A stretch of DNA of 37,566 nt from Streptomyces sp. SM1. Its GTDB lineage: Bacteria; Actinomycetota; Actinomycetes; Streptomycetales; Streptomycetaceae. The notes below the pieces were generated by a model. It was not told the DNA's origin and did not search any database. It saw only the letters and a list, made by a program, of their open reading frames with translations. Positions 8,420 to 17,594 of the stretch are shown one piece after another. Positions within the stretch are counted from its first letter, which is position 1. Each line of letters begins with the position of its first letter. A program made the position numbers and the translations under genes. Location: positions 1 through 37,566 of the forward strand of contig NZ_NEUB01000941.1 of the NCBI RefSeq assembly GCF_002910825.1, read 5' to 3'.

Positions 8420-9751
8420 GTGTCGATGATCCGGGCCATGGCGACGAACCCGATGCCCCGCTTCCCGGACGGCTTCCTGTGGGGTGTGTCCACCTCGGCG
8501 CACCAGATCGAGGGAGCGGCGGACGAGCGCGAACCGTCCGTGTGGGATGTCTTCTCGGCGGAGCCGGGGCGGGTGCGGGACGGTTCGACGGCCGCGGTGG
8601 CCTGCGACCACGTCCACCGTCACGCCGAGGACGTGGCGCTGCTGGCCGGCTTGGGCGTGGACGCGTACCGCTTCTCCGTTTCCTGGCCGAGGGTGCTGGC
8701 GAAGGGCGGCCTCGACTTCTACGACCGGCTGGTCGACGACCTGTGCGCGGCGGGCGTACGGCCGGTGCCGACGCTGTTCCACTGGGACCTGCCGGTCGGT
8801 CTCGACTGGCTGGAGCGGGACACCGCCGAGCGGTTCGCCGAGTACGTGGCGGAGGTCGCCGGGCGGCTCGGCGACCGGGTGACGAAGTGGATCACGCTCA
8901 ACGAGCCCGCCGAACACACCCTGCTGGGGCATGCGTTGGGGGTGCACGCGCCCGGCCGCAACCTGCTCTTCGACGCGCTTCCGGTGGCCCACCACCAACT
9001 GCTCGCGCACGGGCTCGCGGTACGGGCGCTGCGGGCTGCGGGGGCGGACGACATCGGGATCGCGAACTCGCACGCCCCGAGCTGGCCGGCCTCCGGGGAC
9101 GAGGCGGACGTGGCGGCGGCCGGCTTCTACGACACCCTGCTGAACCGGATGTTCGCCGACCCGGTGCTCCTCGGCCGCTACCCGGAGGGCATCGGCGAGC
9201 TGATGCCGGGGGACGTGGAGGCCGACCTCGAGGTCGTCGCGGAGCCGCTGGACTGGTACGGGATCAACTACTACGCGCCGACGCGGGTGGGCGCGCCGCA
9301 GGGCACGGAGATCGACTTCGGCGGCGTACGGATGCCGGCCGAACTGCCCTTCTCCGTGAGGGAGATCGAAGGACACCCGGTGACGGACTTCGGCTGGCCG
9401 GTGGTCCCTGAGGCGCTGACGGAGGTCCTCACCACCTTCCGCACCCGCTACGGCGACCGCCTCCCGCCGGTCGTCATCACCGAGAACGGCTGCGCGTACG
9501 ACGGGCTGGACGACCGGGACCGTATCGCCTACCTCGACGGCCATGTCCGCGCGCTCCACCGGGCGGTGGAGGCGGGCGTGGACGTGCGCGGCTACTTCGT
9601 CTGGTCCCTGATGGACAACTTCGAGTGGGCGGAGGGCTACGCCCGCCGCTTCGGGCTGGTCCACGTCGACTTCGGCACGCTGCGGCGGACCCCGAAGGCG
9701 TCGTACGGCTGGTTCAGGGACCTGCTGCGCGAGCAGCGGCGAAGCCGCTGA
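8420..9751 (+). CDS. GH1-family beta-glucosidase
   Basis: A 443-residue (beta/alpha)8 glycoside hydrolase of family 1. The N-terminal signature FPDGFLWGVSTSAHQIEGA is at about 15-33. The acid/base Glu is in TLNEP (E162) and the nucleophile in ITENG (E355). The aglycone/-1 site residues HWDLP (about 121-125) and the C-terminal VWSLMDNFEWAEGY are present. It hydrolyses terminal beta-glucosides or related disaccharides; with no signal peptide it acts in the cytosol on imported sugars. Starts at GTG 8420 or ATG 8438 are both possible. Its TGA is directly followed by the stray era 3' end. It is convergent with era and is not part of the phoH operon by direction and terminator position. Confidence 0.92.
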   Translation: MSMIRAMATNPMPRFPDGFLWGVSTSAHQIEGAADEREPSVWDVFSAEPGRVRDGSTAAVACDHVHRHAEDVALLAGLGVDAYRFSVSWPRVLAKGGLDFYDRLVDDLCAAGVRPVPTLFHWDLPVGLDWLERDTAERFAEYVAEVAGRLGDRVTKWITLNEPAEHTLLGHALGVHAPGRNLLFDALPVAHHQLLAHGLAVRALRAAGADDIGIANSHAPSWPASGDEADVAAAGFYDTLLNRMFADPVLLGRYPEGIGELMPGDVEADLEVVAEPLDWYGINYYAPTRVGAPQGTEIDFGGVRMPAELPFSVREIEGHPVTDFGWPVVPEALTEVLTTFRTRYGDRLPPVVITENGCAYDGLDDRDRIAYLDGHVRALHRAVEAGVDVRGYFVWSLMDNFEWAEGYARRFGLVHVDFGTLRRTPKASYGWFRDLLREQRRSR

Positions 9752-9824
9752 TCAGAAGCCGAGCCGCCGCAGCTGCTTCGGGTCGCGCTGCCAGTCCTTG
9801 GCGACCTTGACGTGCGGGTCCAGG
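9752..9824 (-). pseudogene. Displaced duplicate of the era 3' end (73 bp)
   Basis: Reads, on the minus strand, LDPHVKVAKDWQRDPKQLRR followed by LGF and stop, identical to the end of Era apart from one base (9816 versus 9979), which changes Leu to Pro. The copies are 163 bp apart and are separated by 90 bp of unrelated sequence. The copy starts exactly at the era stop codon and ends abruptly, so it is neither a simple tandem duplication nor a functional gene. Confidence 0.85.
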
Positions 9825-9914
9825 CTGCATCATTGTGCGGCTGCCGCCGCGCGGCCGGCGTGCCGAGGGGTGCCCCGATCCGCTCGCGGGGCCTGGCGCC
9901 GACACCCGCCCTCG

Positions 9915-10877
9915 TCAGAAGCCGAGCCGCCGCAGCTGCTTCGGGTCGCGCTGCCAGTCCTTGGCGACCTTGACGTGCAGGTCCAGGAAGACCGGTGTGC
10001 CCAGCAGCGCCTCGATCTGCTTGCGGGACTTGATGCCGACGTCCTTCAGGCGCTTGCCCTTGGGACCGATGACGATGCCCTTCTGGCTGGGGCGCTCGAT
10101 GAACAGGTTGGCGTGGATGTCGAGGAGGGGCTTGTCGGCGGGGCGGTCCTCGCGCGGGAGCATCTCCTCGACGACCACGGCGATGGAGTGCGGGAGCTCG
10201 TCGCGGACGCCCTCCAGGGCCGCCTCGCGGATCAGCTCCGCGACCATGACCTGCTCGGGCTCGTCGGTGAGGTCGCCCTCGGGGTAGAGGGCGGGGCCCT
10301 CCGGCATCAGGGGGATCAGGAGGTCGGCCAGCAGGTCGACCTGCTGGTTCGCGGTCGCCGAGACCGGGACGATCTCCGCCCAGGTGATGCCCAGCTCCTT
10401 GCCGAGCTGGTCCACCGCGATGAGCTGTTCGGCCAGCGCCTTGCCGTCCACCAGGTCGGTCTTGGTGACGATCGCGATCTTCGGGGTCTTCTTGATCCCG
10501 GCCAGTTCCTTGGCGATGAAGCGGTCGCCGGGGCCGAGCTTCTGGTCGGCGGGGATGCAGAAGCCGATCGCGTCGACCTCCGCCCACGTGGTGCGCACCA
10601 CGTCGTTCAGCCGCTCGCCGAGCAGGGTGCGCGGCTTGTGCAGGCCGGGGGTGTCCACCAGGATCAGCTGCGCCTCCGGGCGGTGCACGATGCCACGCAC
10701 GGTGTGCCGGGTGGTCTGCGGCCGGTTCGAGGTGATCGCCACCTTCTGCCCGACCAGAGCGTTCGTGAGGGTGGACTTGCCGGCGTTGGGACGGCCCACG
10801 AAGCAGGCGAAACCGGCCCTGTGGACAGCGCCGGCCGGCTGCTCGGATGACTGGGTACGAACGCTCATGCCGCCCAT
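9915..10877 (-). CDS. era: GTPase Era (30S subunit assembly)
   Basis: A 320-residue Era GTPase. The G domain has G1 GRPNAGKST (28-36), G2 region TSNRPQTTRHTV, G3 DTPGLHKPR and G4 TKTD; the C-terminal KH domain has the GIVIGPKGKRLKD loop and ends in QLRRLGF. Era binds the 3' end of 16S rRNA and assists 30S maturation, in functional accord with YbeY nearby. The start may be the ATG at 10877 or, three codons in, the ATG at 10868. It runs opposite to the phoH operon. Its last 73 bp are duplicated downstream. Confidence 0.95.
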   Translation of the reverse strand: MGGMSVRTQSSEQPAGAVHRAGFACFVGRPNAGKSTLTNALVGQKVAITSNRPQTTRHTVRGIVHRPEAQLILVDTPGLHKPRTLLGERLNDVVRTTWAEVDAIGFCIPADQKLGPGDRFIAKELAGIKKTPKIAIVTKTDLVDGKALAEQLIAVDQLGKELGITWAEIVPVSATANQQVDLLADLLIPLMPEGPALYPEGDLTDEPEQVMVAELIREAALEGVRDELPHSIAVVVEEMLPREDRPADKPLLDIHANLFIERPSQKGIVIGPKGKRLKDVGIKSRKQIEALLGTPVFLDLHVKVAKDWQRDPKQLRRLGF

Positions 10878-10950
10878 TCTCCCTGATCCGGGAACCCCGT
10901 CGAACCAGCGGTGGCACCGGACCGCCCACGGTGCGGGCCCCGTACGACGG

Positions 10951-10995
10951 CGCCGGGCCCCGGCCGCCCCGCGAGGGGGTGGCCGGGGCCCGGCG
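10951..10995 (-). terminator. Strong hairpin upstream of era
   Basis: A perfect 15-bp stem (10951-10965 with 10981-10995) around a 15-base loop, core GGGCCCCGGCC / GGCCGGGGCCC. It lies just beyond the stop of the truncated minus-strand gene at 11017 and 74 bases before era begins, so it probably terminated that gene. Confidence 0.6.
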
Positions 10996-11016
10996 GGGAC
11001 GTCGCCGCGCCCGGCG

Positions 11017-11083
11017 TCAGCCGAAGGCCTTGACCGAGTTCCAGTCCACGCTCAGGACGACCTTCACGGGAGCGTTCGTGTTG
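11017..11083 (-). pseudogene. C-terminal remnant of an unknown gene abutting the IS3 element
   Basis: The last codons read NTNAPVKVVLSVDWNSVKAF plus Gly and a stop at 11017, with Streptomyces codon use and a terminator behind. The reading frame is cut by the left end of the IS3 element at about 11084. No matching 5' part is found on the far side of the element, so the rest was deleted or moved. I do not recognise the family. Confidence 0.5.
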
Positions 11084-12002
11084 TGAAGTGACCCCTTCAG
11101 TGCCGACACTTCCGTTCCATGCCGAGAGGCCGAGTCGTTGCCGGTAGCGGGTTCTCGCCTCGTACGGTGTGATGTAGCCGATGGTCGAGTGGAGCCGCTC
11201 CCGGTTGTAATGTTGCGCGATCCATCGGAAAACGTCCTGCCGATCCTGGGCTCTTGTCTCCCAGACCGTCGTTCCGATCTCGGCCTTGAGGGCGGCGAAT
11301 AAACTCTCCGCCGTGGCATTGTCGAAACACGAGCCGGTTCGGTCGACGCTCTGCCTGATGTCCAACTCCGTGAGTGTGGCACGGAATTGGCGGGACGCAT
11401 ATTGCGCCCCGCGGTCCGAATGAAAGATTGCATTGCCAGCGGTGTGCTCGCCGGCAGGGGCCATTCGGATGGCATCCTCCACGAGCTGAGCCCTCATGTG
11501 GTCGGCCATCGACCAGCCCACGACCTCACGCGTGCACAGGTCAATCACCGTCGCCAGATAAAGCCATCCCTCGGCGGTCGGCATGCAGGTGATGTCCCCG
11601 ACGAGTTTCAGTCCCGGCATCGGCGCCGTGAAGTCACGCAGGACGAGATCCGGCGCGGGTGCAGTCGAGCGTCCCTGTCTTGTCAGAGACCGCGACTTTC
11701 GTCGTGTGGTCCCTGCAATCTGTCTTTCCCGCATGATCCGCGCGACCCGTTTGCGGTTCACGACGTGCCCGCGACGGCGCAGTTCACGGGTGATCCGCAG
11801 AGCACCGTAGGCGCCCATGGAATCGGTATGGATCTCGCGGATGCGGTGCGACAAGCTCCTCTTCGATGCCGGCTTTCTCTTCCCGGGCCTCCGCGTTCTT
11901 GTGCCAGGTGTAGTATCCGGACCGGTCCCAGCCCAGGACGTCGCACATCCGCTTCACGACGTGGGCGTTCCGGTGTTCGTCGACGAAACGGAAGCGGATC
12001 AC
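11084..12002 (-). pseudogene. IS3 orfB (DDE integrase), frameshifted
   Basis: The N-terminal part reads from the GTG at 12002 (VIRFRFVDEHRNAHVVKRMC, then VLGWDRSGYYTWHKN), which overlaps the orfA stop. Around 11850-11860 the frame shifts: EEELVA leaves the frame and HRIREIHTDSMGAYGALRI continues in another. The remainder contains the whole rve core, with D in VGDITCMPT, D in IFHSDRGAQYAS and E in ATAESLFAALKAE, and ends RLHSTIGYITPYEARTRYRQ. No stop precedes the end of the element and the frame runs on into flanking DNA. A single indel therefore separates the helix-turn-helix linker from an intact catalytic domain. Confidence 0.8.
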
Positions 12003-12304
12003 CGTGTCGTCTCCCGTGCGAAATGAGCGGCGGCCTTCCGGAGGATTTCGTTGTCCTCCTTGAGCCGGGCGTTCTCCCGCCGCAGACGCCCGAGCTCTTC
12101 CTTCTCGTCGGGAGTCATACCGGCATCACCCCCGCCGTACGCGTCCTTGGAGCGGGCCTTGTCGCCGCGGACCCAGTTCCGCAGCGTCTCCGGCTGGATG
12201 CCCAGGCTTCGTGCGATGTCGGTGAGAGTGCGGTCCTTCGAGGAACGCACCAGATCCACTGCATCCCGCTTGAACTCTTCGGGATAGTTCTTCCGCTTTG
12301 TCAC
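11999..12304 (-). CDS. IS3 orfA transposase subunit
   Basis: A 101-residue protein: KRKNYPEEFKRDAVDLVRSS, a helix-turn-helix of the HTH_Tnp_1 type (LTDIARSLGIQPETLRNWVR) and a leucine-zipper-like C-terminus (EEKEELGRLRRENARLKEDN style, ending EILRKAAAHFARE). It binds the IS ends and dimerises with OrfB. The start is the GTG at 12304, five bases inside the terminal repeat. The stop overlaps the orfB GTG (GTGA). Confidence 0.85.
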   Translation of the reverse strand: MTKRKNYPEEFKRDAVDLVRSSKDRTLTDIARSLGIQPETLRNWVRGDKARSKDAYGGGDAGMTPDEKEELGRLRRENARLKEDNEILRKAAAHFARETTR

Positions 12305-12320
12305 CCATGGATCACTTCCC

Positions 12321-12340
12321 CTGGATGACGAATCATCCAG
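12321..12340. repeat. Perfect hairpin beside the IS3 end
   Basis: CTGGATGA-CGAA-TCATCCAG is an 8-bp stem with a GNRA-like CGAA loop, placed one base outside the right end of the IS element. It could be a transposition target, a terminator remnant or part of the regulatory region of the ORF at 12413. Confidence 0.45.
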
Positions 12341-12412
12341 CGCCCAGGTGTCGGAATCTCGGGGGTCACTCCAGGAGTACGCTCCACGGGAGACATATCG
12401 ATCCGTACGGCG

Positions 12413-12673
12413 GTGAATCACGACGGGGCCGCCCCCGACAGTTGGCCGCAGTGGGCGCGGGACGCTTTCGTGCAGGGAAATGGACACGCGGAAACGACGA
12501 TCCTCGGCAGCCTTGCCTCCAATGAGGAGATTGTGTTCGGTGCCGCTTCCCGTAATGTCTGCTGGGGCTGTCACTCCGCACTGGCGGCGGATCCTGGCAT
12601 GGTGATCGGTGGTCCCAGATTCCCCGGTGGTCCGAAAGCGTCGCCCTTCCGGATGTTCTGGCGACGGCAGTGA
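12413..12673 (+). CDS. Hypothetical protein, possibly N-terminally truncated
   Basis: An 86-residue ORF (NHDGAAPDSWPQWARDAFVQ at the start, later EIVFGAASRNVCWGCHSALA). It contains a CWGC pair but no second Cys pair, so a zinc site is doubtful. The frame is open for another 28 codons upstream, back to a stop at 12326, next to the IS3 end, and no ribosome binding site precedes the GTG at 12413. It may be the remains of a longer gene cut by the transposon. GC is lower than in the flanking core genes. I recognise no family. Confidence 0.45.
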   Translation: MNHDGAAPDSWPQWARDAFVQGNGHAETTILGSLASNEEIVFGAASRNVCWGCHSALAADPGMVIGGPRFPGGPKASPFRMFWRRQ

Positions 12674-12708
12674 CGGCTCGAGTGTAGTTCTCACAGGTCG
12701 GCGATGAA

Positions 12709-13116
12709 GTGGTCGTCTCCTGCGAGCCCGCCAGAGCCGAGGTCGTCCGTGTCGATGCGCGGTACATCACTGTGAAGTGGCCGTGGGGAGTGATCGACAA
12801 TTCCTCGAGTTTCCGGTGGGACGGAACGAGTGCCCTGCCGTACGGTGATGCGCACCGAGAATGGGTTCCCTACCGAATTGAGCCTGCGGTATCGGAACTC
12901 CGGGCGGGAGACGTATGCACGGTTTCCATTCCGCCGACGCGTCTCCACGTCTGGCATTACGAGGAGTACGACCCGCCGCGTAATCTCGGATGGTCCCCCG
13001 CGCCCACGGCGGGAATCTATGTACTTCCACCGGAGAAATCTGACGACGAGGAGGCGGGGTGCATGTTGTATCTCGGCGGTGCCGAACCTGTTCGCCTGCA
13101 GCCGGTCGAGGACTGA
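12709..13116 (+). CDS. Hypothetical protein, N-terminus uncertain
   Basis: A 135-residue acidic ORF. It starts with VVVSCEPARAEVVRVDARYI then TVKWPWGVID, and ends with a segment rich in Trp, Pro and Tyr (WHYEEYDPPRNLGWSPAP) and the stretch GCMLYLGGAEPVRLQP. The first codons continue naturally from an in-frame upstream QVGDE, preceded by a TAG at 12685, and no ribosome binding site is seen, so the true start may have been lost. The codon use is protein-like but less G/C biased than its neighbours. It follows the 86-residue ORF by 35 bases in the same direction. Function unknown. Confidence 0.5.
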   Translation: MVVSCEPARAEVVRVDARYITVKWPWGVIDNSSSFRWDGTSALPYGDAHREWVPYRIEPAVSELRAGDVCTVSIPPTRLHVWHYEEYDPPRNLGWSPAPTAGIYVLPPEKSDDEEAGCMLYLGGAEPVRLQPVED

Positions 13117-13189
13117 CCTCGATTCGTCAGTGCCATGACCGAAGCGCCGGGCCGGGATTCCTGGTCCTCGCTTCAGGCCGGGGAACACG

Positions 13190-13456
13190 TCACGCCCCCT
13201 CCTTCAGCACCCTTCTGATCAGTGTGCGCTGGTCCTCCGTCAGCCCCGGGTCGGCGCAGTGCGCCGTTCTGCCGTCCACCGTGATGCGGTAGCTGAAGCC
13301 GTCCGGGACCCCGGGTGGCGGGGTGGCCCGGCCGGCGGACAGGGCCCGCTCGGCCAGGGTGTGCCATTCCGCCGCGTCGGGGCGGCCCGTGGTGTCCACC
13401 TCGGCCCGTCGTTCGATGCCCGCGAAGCCGCCTGCGCGCCGTACCTGAATACGCAT
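13190..13456 (-). CDS. Emfourin-type inhibitor of M4 protease
   Basis: An 88-residue protein starting MRIQVRRAGGFAGIERRAEV, with DGFSYRITVDGRTAHCAD and ending QRTLIRRVLKEGA. This matches the protealysin inhibitor family known as emfourin (M4in), small cytosolic beta-rich proteins that bind the active site of protealysin-like M4 peptidases. It is encoded 21 bases after the protease stop on the same strand, the arrangement known for protealysin/emfourin pairs. Length is normal. It presumably keeps the leaderless protease inactive in the cell. Confidence 0.85.
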   Translation of the reverse strand: MRIQVRRAGGFAGIERRAEVDTTGRPDAAEWHTLAERALSAGRATPPPGVPDGFSYRITVDGRTAHCADPGLTEDQRTLIRRVLKEGA

Positions 13457-13477
13457 GGGTCCGTGTCTAGTACGGAA

Positions 13478-14548
13478 CTACAGCGTCCGCACCCCCACCC
13501 GTTCCCAGGCCTTGGTCACCGCCTGGAGTTCGTCGCCGTCGCCGTACCGGGCGCGGGCCGCCTTCACCGTCAGGGTCGCGAAGTCCGCGAACAGCGCGTC
13601 CTGCTGGAGGTCGCCGCCGGTCAGCACGTCGTACCAGATCTGCCCGGCCCGCTCCCAGGCGTGGCCGCCGAGGGTGGTGGCCGCCAGGTAGAAGGCGTGG
13701 TTGGGGATGCCGGAGTTGATGTGCACGCCGCCGTTGTCCCGGCCGGTGCGGACGTAGTCGTCCATCGTCGCGGGCTGCGGGTCCTTGCCGAGCACGTCGT
13801 CGTCGTACGCCGTGCCCGGCTCCTTCATGGAGCGCAGCGCCTTGCCCGTGACGCTCGGGGCGAGGAGTCCGGCGCCGATCAGCCAGTCGGCCTCGTCGGC
13901 GGTCTGGCCGAGCGTGTACTGCTTGATGAGCGCGCCGATGACGTCCGACACCGACTCGTTGAGCGCGCCCGGCTGCCCGTAGTAGGTCAGGTTCGCGGTG
14001 TACTGCGTGACGCCGTGGGCGAGTTCGTGGCCGATGACGTCGATGGCGTGGGTGAAGTCGAGGAAGATCTCGCCGTCCCCGTCGCCGAACACCATCTGCT
14101 CGCCGTTCCAGAAGGCGTTGTTGTAGTCCTCGTCGTAGTGGACCGTCGCGTCCAGCGGCAGTCCGTCGCCGTCGATGGAGTCGCGGGCGTATGCCTTCAG
14201 GAGCAGCTCGAAGGTGGCGCCGAGGCCGGCGTAGGCGCGGTTGACGGTGGCGTCCTGGCCGGGCTCGTCGCCCTCGCCGCGCACCTTCGTCCCGGGCAGG
14301 CCGGTGCCGTGCCGGGCGTCGTACACCGTGCGCTGCGGCTTGCCGGGTTCGGCGTCGGCGAGCAGGGCGACGGCCGGGGCGCCGGCGACCGTGGTGAGGT
14401 GGCGCCGGGTGCGCTCGTAGGCGTCGCGCTGGATGGTGCGGCGCGCGCGTCCGGAGAGCGCGGGGTCGTCCGACTGCGCCAGCCGGTCGAGGACGTGCGG
14501 CGGGATGATCGTGCAGAAGACGGGCTCGAAGCCCCCGTTCCTGGTCAT
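13478..14548 (-). CDS. Protealysin-like M4 metallopeptidase
   Basis: A 356-residue thermolysin-fold protease. The short protealysin-type propeptide contains CTIIPPHVLDRLAQ at about 12-25, where the Cys and PPHVL segment are the conserved inhibitory motif. The catalytic motif HELAH gives zinc ligands H174 and H178 with catalytic E175; the third ligand is E198 in GALNESVSDV. The substrate-binding NNGGVHINSGIPNHAF-type segment is present as GRDNGGVHINSGIPNHAFYL (about 270-290). There is no signal peptide, so like protealysin it is made as a cytosolic precursor and exported or released by an unknown route. The emfourin gene follows. The start is the ATG at 14548. Confidence 0.93.
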   Translation of the reverse strand: MTRNGGFEPVFCTIIPPHVLDRLAQSDDPALSGRARRTIQRDAYERTRRHLTTVAGAPAVALLADAEPGKPQRTVYDARHGTGLPGTKVRGEGDEPGQDATVNRAYAGLGATFELLLKAYARDSIDGDGLPLDATVHYDEDYNNAFWNGEQMVFGDGDGEIFLDFTHAIDVIGHELAHGVTQYTANLTYYGQPGALNESVSDVIGALIKQYTLGQTADEADWLIGAGLLAPSVTGKALRSMKEPGTAYDDDVLGKDPQPATMDDYVRTGRDNGGVHINSGIPNHAFYLAATTLGGHAWERAGQIWYDVLTGGDLQQDALFADFATLTVKAARARYGDGDELQAVTKAWERVGVRTL

Positions 14549-14739
14549 GTCCGGAACCTTCGCACTGTGTCATTGACCTGTCACCCCTTGCAACCATGAT
14601 GGATGAAATCCGCCGCCGCTCCGCCTCCCGAGGTGCCGTGAAGTGGTATACGGCACTTTTTGTCCACTTCATCCCGGCGGTCCCGCATACTGATACGGAC
14701 CCCCGCACGACGGGCGACTCGGTTAAGGTACGGAACATC

Positions 14740-14790
14740 ATGCGTTTCGGGCTGCTCCTCCTTAGCTGCCGCGGCGAGGGCCTGTACTAG
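14740..14790 (+). CDS. leuL: leuA leader peptide
   Basis: A 16-codon ORF, MRFGLLLLSCRGEGLY, with four consecutive Leu codons (CTG CTC CTC CTT), 87 bases before leuA. This is the Streptomyces leu leader: ribosome stalling on Leu codons when charged tRNA-Leu is scarce is thought to control leuA. GGTACGG precedes the ATG; the ribosome binding site is weak. Confidence 0.85.
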   Translation: MRFGLLLLSCRGEGLY

Positions 14791-16599
<1,809 letters not shown>

Positions 16600-16622
16600 A
16601 CAGCCTTTTCGTGGGATTCGAG

Positions 16623-16654
16623 GGCTCCGTCCGCCGTTTGTGGCGGGCGGAGCC
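16623..16654 (+). terminator. leuA terminator
   Basis: A 13-bp stem, GGCTCCGTCCGCC with GGCGGGCGGAGCC, including one G-U pair, around a 6-base loop, 23 bases after the leuA stop and followed by a short T-rich stretch. This is the clearest intrinsic terminator in the window. Confidence 0.85.
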
Positions 16655-16785
16655 TCCGTCGTTTACCGGCCAATAGTCGTGGAGGTCACGGAAAGGTCTC
16701 GTCCGGGGTACTGACTCGGGCTCACCGATGTGGCTAACATCACGCAAGCGCGGCGATGGTGCTGTGGCGTTGACGGAGGTGCGAC

Positions 16786-17487
16786 GTGCTGCCAGAACGG
16801 GGACCCAACGGCCATGCCGCTGCTGCCGGACTCTCGCGCCTGCTGGGCACCCGCACGGCGTGGACGGCCGTCGGTGACGGGGAGTTCTTCTGCCCCGGCT
16901 GCGGCGGTGACCGCAACTACCAGCGGCTCGCCGGACGCCGCCGCTTCACCCTGCTCGGCGTGCCCCTGCTGCCGCGCGGCGAGTCCGCGCCGACCGTCGA
17001 GTGCGCCGCCTGCCGCCGCCACTACGGCACCGACGTCCTGGACCACCCCACCACCACCCGCTTCGCCGCGATGCTCCGCGACGCCGTCCACACGGTCGCC
17101 CTCGCGGTACTGACCGCCGGCGGCATCTGCTCCCGCGCCTCCCTGGAGACGGCCGCCACCGGCGTGCGCGCGGCCGGCTTCGACGACTGCACCGAGGACC
17201 AGCTGGCCGCGCTCGTCGAGGCCCTGGAGGCGGACACCGGCCGCTTCACCGGCGAGCCCTGCGCGGCGGGCCTCGCCATCGAACTCCACGAGGCCCTGGA
17301 CCCCCTCGCGCCCCACCTCGCCGCTCCCGGCCGCGAATCCATCCTCCTCCAGGGTGCCCGCATCGCCCTCGCCGACGGCCCGTACACCCCCGCCGAACGC
17401 GACGCCCTCGCCACGGTCGGCGCGGCCCTCACCATCTGCCCGACCGACGTGACCCGCCTGCTGACGGCGGCACGGACGCCGTCCTGA
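16786..17487 (+). CDS. Zinc-ribbon protein with TerB-like C-terminus
   Basis: A 233-residue protein. The N-terminal zinc ribbon has CPGC (C36, C39) and CAAC (C73, C76), spanning a typical ribbon hairpin. The C-terminal ~140 residues are helical, with TVALAVLTAGGICSRASLET and a second half ESILLQGARIALADGPYTPA followed by ERDALATVGAAL, the acidic EF-hand-like ADGPYTPAER pattern typical of TerB-fold domains. Such proteins are often labelled tellurite resistance, but no tellurite link is implied by the sequence. GGAGGT lies 5 bases before the GTG start. It stands alone between leuA and a convergent acetyltransferase gene. Confidence 0.8.
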   Translation: MLPERGPNGHAAAAGLSRLLGTRTAWTAVGDGEFFCPGCGGDRNYQRLAGRRRFTLLGVPLLPRGESAPTVECAACRRHYGTDVLDHPTTTRFAAMLRDAVHTVALAVLTAGGICSRASLETAATGVRAAGFDDCTEDQLAALVEALEADTGRFTGEPCAAGLAIELHEALDPLAPHLAAPGRESILLQGARIALADGPYTPAERDALATVGAALTICPTDVTRLLTAARTPS

Positions 17488-17594
17488 CGGGGGACCGGGT
17501 TCTGCCCCTCCGGGCCGGGACCGGCGTACCCCGGTTCTCCCGGACTCCGGCCCACCCGTGGACGACCGGGGCCCAGGGCCGGACGGCGGGTGGC

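Larger units (their letters stand above)
11084..12319 (-). mobile_element. IS3-family insertion sequence, about 1.24 kb
   Basis: The element carries orfA and orfB in the standard IS3 arrangement. Imperfect 11-bp terminal inverted repeats are visible: TGAAGTGACCC at 11084-11094 and the reverse complement of GGAAGTGATCC at 12309-12319. I cannot find a clear target duplication, consistent with later rearrangement. Length is normal for IS3. Because orfB is frameshifted, the copy is probably immobile on its own. Confidence 0.75.

Noticed and set aside
13478..14548. The M4 protease as leader peptidase of the lanthipeptide
   Set aside because: It is 17 kb away, belongs with its own inhibitor gene, and nothing in the sequence links it to LanA.
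14660..14691. Promoter of leuA from TTGTCC and CATACT
   Set aside because: The spacing of 20 bases is too long for a hrdB-type promoter; no better pair is convincing.
17512..17545. A possible bidirectional terminator between the TerB-like and GNAT genes
   Set aside because: The stem has only six plus four pairs with a three-base bulge; too weak to list among features.
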